A stretch of 9,675 nucleotides of DNA from Trueperaceae bacterium (GCA_007121175.1 SKMG01000272.1:1-9675), one strand, 5' to 3'; shown: positions 1 through 6,588, counted from the stretch's first letter. Translations and numbers: made by a program. The notes: generated by a model from the sequence alone, not told the origin.

Positions 1-1
1 G

Positions 2-559
2 ACCATCGCGGCGTCCGCCGTCGCACTGGCCTTGGTTGCCTGCAGCGCTCTGCCCATCCCCGCCACCGTCGACTTGCGCGCCCGCATGGGCGCCGATGCC
101 CGCGGTACCACCGAGGCGCCGATCGGGGCCGGCGAGGCCGGCGAGGTCGACCTGCGCATCCCAACGGACGCAGGCGAGTGCATCGACATCTCGGACGAGG
201 GCTTCACGATCACCGTCGAGTCGGCCCAGCTGCACTGGAACCTCGCCGCCACGTACGACGGCCCCGATCTCTCGGGCATGCTGCAGGCGCGTTTCTACGT
301 CGCCGGCGAGGGCGAGGACGTCTTCGCCGCCCGGCACACCCTCGGACCGGTGTTCACGCTGAACCTCGACAGGACCGAGACCAGGCTCGCCGGCACCGCC
401 GTACTGAACCCGGCCCAGCTGCGAGCGATCAACGATGGCGTGATCTGCTGGGGCCTGGCGGTCACAGGACGCGACGTGACGGCGGCTGAGGATGGCACCG
501 CGTCGATCAGCTACGACGTGCGCGACCTGCGGCTCAGCATCCGCTTCAGCGTGATCTGA
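2..559 (+). CDS. Hypothetical lipoprotein, 5' end cut by the window edge
   Basis: The reading frame is open from base 2, so the true start lies upstream. The first visible codons give a hydrophobic Ala/Leu/Val stretch ending in the lipobox L-V-A-C (Cys codon at 41-43). This is the end of a type II signal peptide, so the mature protein should begin at that Cys and be lipid-anchored outside the cytoplasmic membrane. The mature part is about 172 residues, acidic, with alternating hydrophobic and polar residues that suggest a beta-rich fold. Two further Cys (in the motifs GECIDI and VICWGL) could form a disulfide. I recognise no enzyme motif or named domain. The TTG at 32-34 lies inside the signal peptide and is not the start. 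The gene ends 8 nt before the stop of the convergent gene, and its last codons fall inside a short tandem repeat. The lipoprotein call is well supported by the lipobox; the function is unknown. Confidence 0.8.
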   Translation, partial: TIAASAVALALVACSALPIPATVDLRARMGADARGTTEAPIGAGEAGEVDLRIPTDAGECIDISDEGFTITVESAQLHWNLAATYDGPDLSGMLQARFYVAGEGEDVFAARHTLGPVFTLNLDRTETRLAGTAVLNPAQLRAINDGVICWGLAVTGRDVTAAEDGTASISYDVRDLRLSIRFSVI

Positions 560-582
560 GACCCGCTTCAGCGTGATCCGAG
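541..582. repeat. Imperfect tandem repeat spanning two convergent gene ends
   Basis: The 20-mer CCGCTTCAGCGTGATCTGAG at 541-560 recurs at 563-582 with one change (T to C at position 17), giving a 22-bp period. On the plus strand, copy 1 encodes the last residues and TGA stop of the lipoprotein gene. On the minus strand, copy 2 supplies the last residues and TGA stop (568-570) of the convergent gene. A local duplication has apparently shaped both C-termini. No terminator-like hairpin is seen here. Confidence 0.85.
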
Positions 583-1215
583 CCTGAGCTCCCGCATCCC
601 CTCGTGGACCTCGTGACGCGGCAGGCGCCGCGCCTCCAACTCCCGGTCGGGGAGCGCGAGCAACGCGCGGTAGAACGACTCCGCGGTGGAGCGTGCGCGT
701 GCGTCGAGCGCGATCCACTCGAACAGCGCCTCTTCGGCCCGATCGAGGTGGCGAGTGAGGCGCCAGGCCCTGAACGCCTGGCGGGCGACCTCCGGGCTGC
801 CGAGGTCGCCGCGCAAGGCGTCATGCAGGAACAGGAGCCCGCGCTCGTGATGCTCGTCGACGAAGCCGCCCACGTCATCGGCTACCTCGGCCAGCAGCCG
901 GAAGGCGGTCATGACCTGAGCGCGGCCCGGCCCTGCGTCGCGCTCGGCGGCGAGCTCGGCATCCGCCTGCAGCACCCGACCAGCGGCGAAGGCGCGCTCG
1001 ACGGCGAGCGTCCCCCCGGCGGCGAGAACCGCGTGCAGGTCGGCGTACGAGAAGGCCTTGAGAGTGCCCAGATCGAGTCCGGTGAAGGTGGCGCTGATCG
1101 TGTCGAGGCGGGTCCTGGATTCGGCCAGCGTGCGCCCCCGCGCGCCCCCGAGCAGCGCAGCCAGCGTATGCGCGAGCTGCTGCACGGTGCGCATGAGGTA
1201 GTCGAGCTTGACCAT
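568..1215 (-). CDS. Hypothetical helical protein, resembles DUF6483
   Basis: This is a 215-residue, Ala/Leu/Arg-rich protein with no signal peptide or membrane segment, predicted from composition to be almost entirely alpha-helical and cytoplasmic. The N-terminal pattern DYLMRTVQQLAHTLAALL resembles the start of the DUF6483 family (short helical proteins of unknown function). That is recalled by pattern only, so the family name is tentative. The ATG at 1213-1215 is preferred because it keeps this N-terminal motif. However, the ribosome-binding sequence AAGGAG directly abuts that ATG and overlaps the TAA stop of the upstream methyltransferase gene (minus strand TAAGGAGATG). The gap between the two genes is only 4 nt, so translation is probably coupled. 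A later in-frame Met (codon 8) is an alternative start but would remove part of the motif. The gene is the last of the alcohol dehydrogenase-methyltransferase run, and its stop lies in the tandem repeat. Confidence 0.75.
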   Translation of the reverse strand: MVKLDYLMRTVQQLAHTLAALLGGARGRTLAESRTRLDTISATFTGLDLGTLKAFSYADLHAVLAAGGTLAVERAFAAGRVLQADAELAAERDAGPGRAQVMTAFRLLAEVADDVGGFVDEHHERGLLFLHDALRGDLGSPEVARQAFRAWRLTRHLDRAEEALFEWIALDARARSTAESFYRALLALPDRELEARRLPRHEVHEGMRELRLGSR

Positions 1216-1219
1216 CTCC

Positions 1220-1966
1220 TTAAGCCGGGCGCCTCCCTACGAACGCCTCGAGCGCATCGGGCATGCTAGCGAGCCGGTACGTGAGCGCTTGCGGCTCGAA
1301 CCCGACTTCGGCGAGCAGCCGAAGCCACGTGGCGCGGGCGAACAGGCCGTGTAGATGACGGTCGTGCACCGCTTCGACGTGCTCCCGTACGCGGAGCAGG
1401 TACGCCATGTCGACGGTGATGAGGGTGTCGTCGGGCTCAGGGTCGTAGCGCCACTCCAGGTAACGCAGGCCGCGGCCTTCGCCATCGTGGCCGCCGTGCG
1501 AGGTGGACGGCGCGAAGGTCTCGCGCAGGTGGTCGGGTGTCAACAGCGCCACGCCACCCGGACGGCAGTGCTCGAAGGCGGTCGCCATGGCGGCGCGGAG
1601 ATCGTCCTCGGACCTCAGGTAGGAAACCGCGTCGTGCACCAGCACGGCGTCGAAGGTACGGCCCAGCCGCAGGTCGCGCATGTCGCCAGGGAGGTGCTCG
1701 CACTGGGGATTCAGCTCCCGGCTCACGGCGAGCATCTGCGGCGAGCGATCGACCAGCGTGAGCTCGAGGGAGCCGGCGTAGTGATGCGCGTTGTTGCCGC
1801 CACCGCTGCCCAGCTCGAGCGCGCTGCGCAGTCCACCGTCGGCGGCGCCGCGCAGCAGCCGCAGGTACGCGCCGACCTCCTCGGCGTAGTCCTCCGGAGC
1901 CGAGAGCAACGGCCACCACTCGGCGAAGTCGCTGTAGAGCCGGGGCAGATCGTCCACGCCGAGCAT
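1220..1966 (-). CDS. Class I SAM-dependent methyltransferase
   Basis: This is a 248-residue cytoplasmic enzyme expected to transfer a methyl group from S-adenosylmethionine to an unknown acceptor. The Rossmann-type signatures are clear: motif I E-L-G-S-G-G-G-N at residues 51-58, the acidic end of strand 2 in LVDRS (71-75), GDMRD (94-98) where the adenine-contacting acidic residue usually sits, FDAVLVHDAV (105-114) as strand 4, and RPGGVALL (135-142) as strand 5. The N-terminal pattern (LYSDFAEWWPLL, then a helix up to motif I) is typical of small stand-alone methyltransferases of the Methyltransf_25/11 type. The C-terminal half, with DPEPDDTLITVDMAYLLR, probably forms the acceptor-binding lid. 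The ATG at 1964-1966 is chosen because the frame upstream is Arg-rich, non-coding-like sequence. No good Shine-Dalgarno lies before it. The gene is 86 nt downstream of the alcohol dehydrogenase and 4 nt upstream of the DUF6483-like gene. The substrate cannot be told from the sequence. Confidence 0.88.
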   Translation of the reverse strand: MLGVDDLPRLYSDFAEWWPLLSAPEDYAEEVGAYLRLLRGAADGGLRSALELGSGGGNNAHHYAGSLELTLVDRSPQMLAVSRELNPQCEHLPGDMRDLRLGRTFDAVLVHDAVSYLRSEDDLRAAMATAFEHCRPGGVALLTPDHLRETFAPSTSHGGHDGEGRGLRYLEWRYDPEPDDTLITVDMAYLLRVREHVEAVHDRHLHGLFARATWLRLLAEVGFEPQALTYRLASMPDALEAFVGRRPA

Positions 1967-2052
1967 CGTCGCACGTTCGCGGCGGTGGCTCCGCAGCCCA
2001 GGGCGCAGCTGCGGTAGGTGCCTCGGGCGGTCGCCGGTGGCGTCGCGCGGCC

Positions 2053-3282
2053 CTAGGCGCCAGAGCCGTCCCCCCAGGCGGCCTCGAAGATGCGTGTGCG
2101 TGCTCTCACGTCGATGTCGATCAGGCCGCTGCCGCCCCGCTCTGGGAGCTCGACTTCGGGCACGAGCGCCAGCAGCGCCTCGAGCGAACCGACCGCCTCG
2201 CGCACCTGTTCGCCAACATCGAGGCGTGCCAAGAACGCGGCGAACGCATCGGGCAGCGCGCCGGCGCCGACGCCCGGGCCCAGCAGCACGGCGGCGAGGG
2301 CCCCGAGCCGGCCGTCGTCGCCGGCCAGCATCAGCTGCACGACGGGCGCCATCGTGAAGGCGCACGCAATGCCGTGCGTGACTCCGTACCGGTCCGTGAG
2401 CGGATAGGAGAGGGCGTGACAGACAACCGTGCGGGTCTGCGCCAGTGCCGCTCCGGCGAGCAGGCTGGCCTCCGCCATGGCGTCGCGAGCGACGCGATCG
2501 CCCGGGTCGCGTTGCAGCTCCGGCAGCGCCCGCCAGGCGAGCGCCAGCGCGCGCATGGCGAGCGGCAGCGTGAGCGCGTTGGCGTTGCGGTTCCAGAGCG
2601 ACTCCGCCGCTTGGTTGAAGGCGTCGAGTCCGGTGGCGAGGGTCTGGTGTGGTGAGAGCGTGTCGGTGAGCTCGGCATCGACGATGGCGTGAGCCGGGTA
2701 GAGGCGCGGATGCGCGAGCGTCACCTTGGCTGGTCCGTCGCCGCCACCTGGCCCGCCGCCGGGCGTTCGGTGCCACACCACCGCCATCGGCGTCGCCTCG
2801 CTGCCGCTACCGGCAGTCGTGGGGAGCGCCACGATCGGCATCAGCTCCCGCTCGTCGAGCACCGCGGGGGAGCGCGCGATTGCGCAGAGCCCAGCTCCGC
2901 CCGCCGCGACCCCGGCCGCGATGGCCTTGGCGGCGTCGATGACGCTGCCGCCGCCGATGGCGACGATGGTTTCGTCGTGCCACCTGTCGGTGCGGAGCTC
3001 TGCAACCAGCTCGTCGAGCGACGCGATGGTGGGGTTGGCTTCGATGCGGTCGAGCCACACCGTGTCGTGCTCGCCGAGCGCGCGGCCGAGAGCGGGATCG
3101 GCCTCCACTCGGCGTCGTCCCCCACGGGACGTGAGGACGAGGCAGCGTCGAGCAGCCAGCACCTCCGGGAGGGCGGCGCGGCTGCCACGGCCGAAGCGCA
3201 CCCGGGTCGGAAAGTGGAACGAGCCGGCCAGCGTCGGCGCGAGTGCGTTCTGCGTCGTGTTGGTCGCCGTGTCATAGGCCAT
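2053..3282 (-). CDS. Iron-containing alcohol dehydrogenase, phosphonoacetaldehyde reductase-like
   Basis: This 409-residue protein belongs to the group III (iron-type) alcohol dehydrogenases, which reduce aldehydes or oxidise alcohols with NAD(P). Visible landmarks are the nucleotide-binding GGGSVID at 110-116, PTTAGSGSEAT at 154-164, the metal-site region GLDAFNQ at 218-224, CHALSYPLT at 288-296 (His289) and THGIACAFT at 302-310 (His303). The combination of ASLLAGAALAQTRT, HALSYPLT and HGIACAFT most resembles the PhpC-type phosphonoacetaldehyde reductases, but no other phosphonate gene is in the window, so the substrate is tentative. Two oddities are noted. The position that is normally the second metal-ligand His (D-x-x-x-H) is Gln224. 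A Gly/Pro-rich insert (about residues 174-185) replaces the usual short loop before KVTLAHP. The ATG at 3280-3282 is chosen because a further 66-codon extension upstream is Arg/Pro-rich and unlike the family. The gene begins a co-directional run with the methyltransferase. Confidence 0.88.
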   Translation of the reverse strand: MAYDTATNTTQNALAPTLAGSFHFPTRVRFGRGSRAALPEVLAARRCLVLTSRGGRRRVEADPALGRALGEHDTVWLDRIEANPTIASLDELVAELRTDRWHDETIVAIGGGSVIDAAKAIAAGVAAGGAGLCAIARSPAVLDERELMPIVALPTTAGSGSEATPMAVVWHRTPGGGPGGGDGPAKVTLAHPRLYPAHAIVDAELTDTLSPHQTLATGLDAFNQAAESLWNRNANALTLPLAMRALALAWRALPELQRDPGDRVARDAMAEASLLAGAALAQTRTVVCHALSYPLTDRYGVTHGIACAFTMAPVVQLMLAGDDGRLGALAAVLLGPGVGAGALPDAFAAFLARLDVGEQVREAVGSLEALLALVPEVELPERGGSGLIDIDVRARTRIFEAAWGDGSGA

Positions 3283-3291
3283 GGTGCGCTC

Positions 3292-3317
3292 ACTGTAGCG
3301 CCTCGGGAGGAGGCGCT
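3292..3317 (-). promoter_or_regulatory. Possible promoter with inverted repeat before the alcohol dehydrogenase
   Basis: On the minus strand, TACAGT (3292-3297) fits a -10 box and ends 9 nt before the ATG at 3282, which would give a very short or leaderless mRNA. No strong Shine-Dalgarno lies before this ATG. Immediately upstream is a perfect 8-bp inverted repeat, AGCGCCTC at 3297-3304 and GAGGCGCT at 3310-3317, with a 5-nt centre; it overlaps the first base of the -10 box and fills the spacer. No good -35 hexamer is seen. The position suits a repressor operator, but the call is an inference. Confidence 0.4.
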
Positions 3318-3438
3318 CGGGCGCCGGGCCAGGAGCCGCCTGCGGCCGGCGCGTGTTCGAGCCGAGATCGGCGCGGTGCCGCCCGACGTCGAGAGCGAGC
3401 GTTGGGCCGTAGTGAGCGCCTGCGCATCGCGCGCGTCC

Positions 3439-3470
3439 GGGCCGGCGGGGCTCGAGACCCCTCCCGGCCC
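3439..3470. repeat. GC-rich hairpin in the divergent intergenic region
   Basis: GGGCCGG (3439-3445) pairs with CCGGCCC (3464-3470), and GGGG (3447-3450) with CCCC (3458-3461). The two stems are separated by a small 1-by-2 internal loop, and a 7-nt loop closes the hairpin. No U-tract follows on either strand, and no gene ends here, so it is not an obvious terminator. It could be a folded 5' leader of a longer dehydrogenase transcript or a protein-binding site. Confidence 0.5.
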
Positions 3471-3602
3471 GCAGACTCATTTCGCTGACGACGCACTTCC
3501 CAGCGCTGCCCGACGGCGCCGAAGACGTGCAAGACGCGCGACGAGCCCACCATCGCCAGGTCCGCTACCATGCTCCTGTAGCTACGGTGCGAAGCCGTGC
3601 TC

Positions 3603-3608
3603 AGGAGG
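3603..3608 (+). promoter_or_regulatory. Ribosome binding site before the AI-2E-family gene
   Basis: AGGAGG followed by GGG lies just before the in-frame TTG at 3612-3614, with a short 3-nt gap. It would sit inside the coding region if the GTG at 3597-3599 were used, which favours TTG as the start. The tight spacing keeps this uncertain. Confidence 0.5.
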
Positions 3609-3611
3609 GGG

Positions 3612-4748
3612 TTGGATATCGCCGACAACGCCGACGCCACCGCCAAGGGCGCGCCGCCGTCCTTCACCGGCCGCGTGCTCAGGGTGCTCGCGCTGACGAC
3701 CCTGTTCGTCGCCGGGGCCTTGCTGCTGTGGAACGCGGCCGACATCGTCCTGTTGGCCTTCATCGGCTTCCTGCTCGCGGTCGCCTTGGCCACTCCTGCA
3801 TCCGCCATCGCCAAGCGCACCCGTATGCCGCGTTGGTTGGCGCTGATGCTGGTCACGCTCGCGATCCTCGCGTTGCTCATCGGCGGCGCCTGGTTCGCCG
3901 GCGACCAGATCGTGCAGCAGATCGCCGGCCTGATCGAGGACCTGCCCGCGATCGCCGAGCGCTTGCGAGACATGCTCGAGCGCATGCCGGGCGGCGACTG
4001 GCTGCGCGAACAACTGCAGGACGTCGAGCCGATGGCTCTGACGGACCTCGAGTTGGGACTCGTCGGCCAGGTGACCGGGTCATTGGCGGCGCTGTTCGAG
4101 GTGCTCGTGCGGATCACCTTCGTGGTGTTCTTCGCGCTGTTCCTCGCCACTGCGCCGCAGCGCTATCGCGACGGCCTGGTACGCCTCTCGCCGCCGGAGT
4201 CGCAGGCACGGGCCACAGAGGTCTACGACCAGATCGCGGTGACGATGCAGGGTTGGATCGTCGGGCAGCTGGCGTCGATGCTGCTCGTCGGCATCCTCGC
4301 GACGGTCGGCCTGCTGGTCATCGGCGTGCCGTACGCGCTGCTGCTCGGCCTGTTGGCCGGGCTCGCCGAGTTGATCCCCATCTTCGGACCGATCTTCGCC
4401 TACATCCCGGCCGCCATCGTCGCGCTGCTCGTGGGGCCGCAGCAGCTGCTGTGGGTCACCATCCTCTACTTGGTCATCCAGCAGCTCGAGGGGAACCTCA
4501 TCCAGCCGATGGTCCAGCGGCATGCGGTCGACCTGCCGCGGCCGCTGACGATCGTCGCCATCCTGCTCGGGGCGAGCGTGTTCGGGGTGCTGGGGATGTT
4601 CGTGGCCACGCCGCTGATGGCGATCGCGCTGGTGTTGGTGAAGATGCTCTACCTCCACGACACGCTGGGGCAGAAGGTCGAGCTACCTGGCGGCAAGAAG
4701 GAGTCACCACCGAGCGGCTCGAGACCGAAGAGGCCGACGGTAGGGTAG
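3612..4748 (+). CDS. AI-2E/PerM family membrane transporter
   Basis: This is a polytopic inner-membrane protein of about 378 residues in the AI-2E transporter (PF01594, formerly UPF0118/PerM) family. Members export autoinducer-2 in some species and act as Na+/H+ antiporters or as permeases of unknown substrate in others, so the substrate here is unknown. Family signatures are visible: paired N-terminal membrane helices from about residue 22 to 65, another around 76-95, a soluble amphipathic stretch at about 98-150, E-L-I-P-I-F-G-P at 253-260, and QQLEGNLIQP at 290-299 followed by a Leu-Pro motif and two terminal helices. The C-terminal tail is Lys/Ser/Pro-rich and cytoplasmic in character. 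The TTG start is taken because AGGAGG stands right before it; GTG at 3597 adds five residues. The gene stands alone on the plus strand, divergent from the dehydrogenase, and ends 4 nt from the convergent permease gene. Confidence 0.88.
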   Translation: MDIADNADATAKGAPPSFTGRVLRVLALTTLFVAGALLLWNAADIVLLAFIGFLLAVALATPASAIAKRTRMPRWLALMLVTLAILALLIGGAWFAGDQIVQQIAGLIEDLPAIAERLRDMLERMPGGDWLREQLQDVEPMALTDLELGLVGQVTGSLAALFEVLVRITFVVFFALFLATAPQRYRDGLVRLSPPESQARATEVYDQIAVTMQGWIVGQLASMLLVGILATVGLLVIGVPYALLLGLLAGLAELIPIFGPIFAYIPAAIVALLVGPQQLLWVTILYLVIQQLEGNLIQPMVQRHAVDLPRPLTIVAILLGASVFGVLGMFVATPLMAIALVLVKMLYLHDTLGQKVELPGGKKESPPSGSRPKRPTVG

Positions 4749-4752
4749 CGAC

Positions 4753-5583
4753 TCAGGTGCTGCCGCCGGCGAAGCCCGCCCGCACGTAGCGGTGCACCAG
4801 CAGCGTGACGATGACGACGGGTGCGAGCACGACCACGCTCGACGCCGACAGGAGCCCCCAGCGCACCGGATCCTCCATGCCGCCCAGGAACCGCGTCAGC
4901 ACGACCGGCAGCGTCTGCGCGGCGCGCCCGGAGAGCACCAGGGCGAGCAGGTACTCGTTCCAGGTGAAGATGAACGACAGGATCGTCACGCACGCTACGC
5001 CGGCGGCGGTCGAGGGTAGCACCACCAGCGCGAAGCTCTGGAAGCGGTTGGCGCCATCGACCGCTGCGGCGTCGTCGATGTCGGTGGGTACGTCGTCGAA
5101 GAACGACTTCATCAGCCAGATCACCAGCGGCAGGTTGATGAGGATGTACACGACGATCAGGGTGCCATGCGTGCCGACGAGCCGCGCCCTCGCCAGGATG
5201 ACGAACAGCGGCACCGCGAACACGATGTACGGCACGAAGCGGATCGAGAGCACGAACAGCAGCAGCGGCCGCTCCGCCGGTACCCTCAGGCGCGAGAAGC
5301 CGTACGCTGCCGGCACGCCCAGGGCGACCGACAGCGCGACGGCCGCGAGCGTGATGATCACGCTGTTCCTGAAGAAGGCCGCGAAGCCGGCGTCGAGCAC
5401 GCGGTGGTAGTTCTCGAGCGTTGGGGTGAACAGCAGCCGCGGCGGCAGCTGCGAGACGTCCGCGGCCGTCTTGAACGAGGCCAGCACCACCCACAGCAGC
5501 GGCAGGATGGCAATGAAGACCGCGAGCGCGATCACCAGCAGCCGCGCCGCCTCGGCCAGGCGCCGTCCCCTCCGAGCGCTCAT
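4753..5583 (-). CDS. Carbohydrate ABC transporter permease (MalG/CUT1 type)
   Basis: This 276-residue membrane subunit forms, with the other permease, the channel of a binding-protein-dependent sugar importer. It has the MalG-type architecture: an N-terminal membrane helix at about residues 14-36, then SFKT, five further helices, and a cytoplasmic EAA loop at about 162-190 ending D-G-A-N-R-F-Q-S-F-A-L-V-V-L-P, which docks onto the ATPase. The conserved FTWNEYLLALVL (206-217) is typical of the family, as is the short C-terminal tail after the last helix. The ATG at 5581-5583 overlaps the TGA of the preceding permease (minus-strand ATGA), so translation is coupled. It is the last gene of the operon. 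Its stop is 4 nt from the convergent AI-2E-family stop, leaving no room for a separate terminator between the two. Confidence 0.93.
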   Translation of the reverse strand: MSARRGRRLAEAARLLVIALAVFIAILPLLWVVLASFKTAADVSQLPPRLLFTPTLENYHRVLDAGFAAFFRNSVIITLAAVALSVALGVPAAYGFSRLRVPAERPLLLFVLSIRFVPYIVFAVPLFVILARARLVGTHGTLIVVYILINLPLVIWLMKSFFDDVPTDIDDAAAVDGANRFQSFALVVLPSTAAGVACVTILSFIFTWNEYLLALVLSGRAAQTLPVVLTRFLGGMEDPVRWGLLSASSVVVLAPVVIVTLLVHRYVRAGFAGGST

Positions 5584-6524
5584 GTCGACCCCGTGCGCCG
5601 GTACAGATCGCGCAACCCGACCAGCATGATCGCCAGGCAGGCCGCTCCGACCAAGAGCATCAGCACCACGCCGCCGGCATTGCCGTACCCGAGGTGGAAG
5701 CCGCGGAGGGCGGAGTTGTAGACCCAGAGCGTGAGCACCTCGGTATCGCGGGCCGGACCTCCGCCGGTCATCACGTGGATGATCTCGAACATCCGGGCGT
5801 CGATGGTGATGCGGAAGATCACCGTGAACACGATCGTGGCGCGCAGCATCGGCAAGATCACGAAGCGGACCCGCCGCCAGTAGTTCGCGCCGTCGATCTT
5901 GGCGGCGTCGATGACGTCGCCCGGCAGGCCCTCGAGCGCGGCGTCCATCACCAGGTACACGAACGGCGTCATGAACCAGATGTTGACGACCAGTACAGTG
6001 ATGAGCGCATAGGGGGAGCTCGCGACCCAGGCCGGCCCGCGGATCCCGGCGAACCCGAGCACCCAGTTGATCAGCCCCACGTCGGCCTCGAAGAAGAAGG
6101 TCTTCCACACCAGCGTCGACACCACCGGCGTCATGATCATCGGCACGGTCAACAGCGCTCGCACCATCCCCTTGCCCGGGAAGGGCGCCCTGGTGAGCAG
6201 CGCCAGCAGCGTGCCGAACACCAACGTGGCAGTGACGCTGACGGTGGTATAGACCCCGGTGACGAGCACCGCATTCAGGAAGCGTGGATCGCCGGCGAGC
6301 CGGAGGTAGTTTCCCAAACCCACGAACGCTCTCGCGTCGGGACGATGGAAGTGCCACTCGAAGAGGCTGCTGAAGATCGCCCACAGCGTGGGGATGACCG
6401 CGACCAAGGCGAGAGCGACCAGCGCGGGACCGATGAACAGCCCCGTATCGCGCCAGTCGAGTCTTCGAGGCGCCTCGCGCTGCAGGTGTTCAGGTGAAGG
6501 GTTGGAGGGAGCGCGGCGTGTCAC
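5580..6524 (-). CDS. Sugar ABC transporter permease (MalF/CUT1 type)
   Basis: This 314-residue inner-membrane protein is the MalF/UgpA-type partner of the downstream permease. It has a charged N-terminal tail (about 24 residues), six membrane helices (roughly 28-52, 87-111, 122-143, 172-193, 228-245 and 285-305), and the cytoplasmic EAA loop at about 195-226 with L-P-G-D-V-I-D-A-A-K-I-D-G-A-N ending in ILP, which contacts the ATP-binding subunit. FVGLGNYLRL (68-77) and MTGGGPARDTEVLTLWVY (252-269) are typical family motifs. The start is the GTG at 6522-6524; GAGG on the minus strand (6532-6535) lies 7 nt before it, and no other start is in frame nearby. It follows the binding-protein gene after a 64-nt gap that contains a strong hairpin, and overlaps the next permease by 4 bp. 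No ATPase gene is adjacent. Confidence 0.93.
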   Translation of the reverse strand: MTRRAPSNPSPEHLQREAPRRLDWRDTGLFIGPALVALALVAVIPTLWAIFSSLFEWHFHRPDARAFVGLGNYLRLAGDPRFLNAVLVTGVYTTVSVTATLVFGTLLALLTRAPFPGKGMVRALLTVPMIMTPVVSTLVWKTFFFEADVGLINWVLGFAGIRGPAWVASSPYALITVLVVNIWFMTPFVYLVMDAALEGLPGDVIDAAKIDGANYWRRVRFVILPMLRATIVFTVIFRITIDARMFEIIHVMTGGGPARDTEVLTLWVYNSALRGFHLGYGNAGGVVLMLLVGAACLAIMLVGLRDLYRRTGST

Positions 6525-6550
6525 CCGAGGACCTCACGAGGGCGTCGTCG

Positions 6551-6577
6551 CGGGGCGGCAGCCGTGCCGCCGCCCCG
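6551..6577 (-). promoter_or_regulatory. Intercistronic GC hairpin after the binding-protein gene
   Basis: CGGGGCGGC (6551-6559) pairs perfectly with GCCGCCCCG (6569-6577) to make a 9-bp all-GC stem. It lies 11 nt past the stop of the sugar-binding-protein gene and 26 nt before the GTG of the first permease. No U-run follows on the minus strand, so it is not a standard intrinsic terminator. Similar structures between malE and malF in enteric bacteria protect or attenuate mRNA so that binding protein is made in excess of permeases; the same role is inferred here. Confidence 0.65.
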
Positions 6578-6588
6578 CCCAGGGATCG

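Larger units (their letters stand above)
3283..3611. other. Divergent intergenic region
   Basis: About 330 bp separate the divergent alcohol dehydrogenase and AI-2E-family genes. Open frames that cross it are Arg/Pro/Ala-rich, share no family motif and look like high-GC chance frames. It contains the inverted repeat near the dehydrogenase start, a large GC hairpin at 3439-3470, and on the plus strand a GCTACCAT sequence (3564-3571) that could serve as a -10 box for the AI-2E gene, although no convincing -35 accompanies it. Confidence 0.6.

Noticed and set aside
2004..2013. CGCAGCTGCG palindrome between the dehydrogenase and the methyltransferase
   Set aside because: A 10-bp GC-rich palindrome is likely by chance here, and no promoter elements accompany it.
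1967..2776. Long N-terminal extension of the methyltransferase frame on the minus strand
   Set aside because: The extension is Arg/Ala-rich, shows no family pattern, and lies opposite the coding frame of the alcohol dehydrogenase; the methyltransferase fold begins at the ATG at 1966.
3283..3480. 66-codon upstream extension of the alcohol dehydrogenase
   Set aside because: It is Arg/Pro-rich and unlike the family; the enzyme has normal length from the ATG at 3282.
3570..3581. Mini-ORF ATG-CTC-CTG-TAG before the AI-2E-family gene
   Set aside because: Three codons with no ribosome-binding site; expected by chance.
2689..3696. 335-codon plus-strand open frame
   Set aside because: Chance frame in high-GC DNA, antisense to the alcohol dehydrogenase, with no recognisable domain.
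3290..4150. 286-codon minus-strand open frame
   Set aside because: Antisense to the AI-2E-family gene, Ser/Arg-rich, with no domain; the plus-strand frame has clear family motifs and membrane helices.
5584..6384. Apparent fusion of a long Arg-rich frame to the MalG-type permease
   Set aside because: The upstream part is the wrong frame of the MalF-type permease gene; the ATGA overlap at 5580-5583 explains the arrangement.
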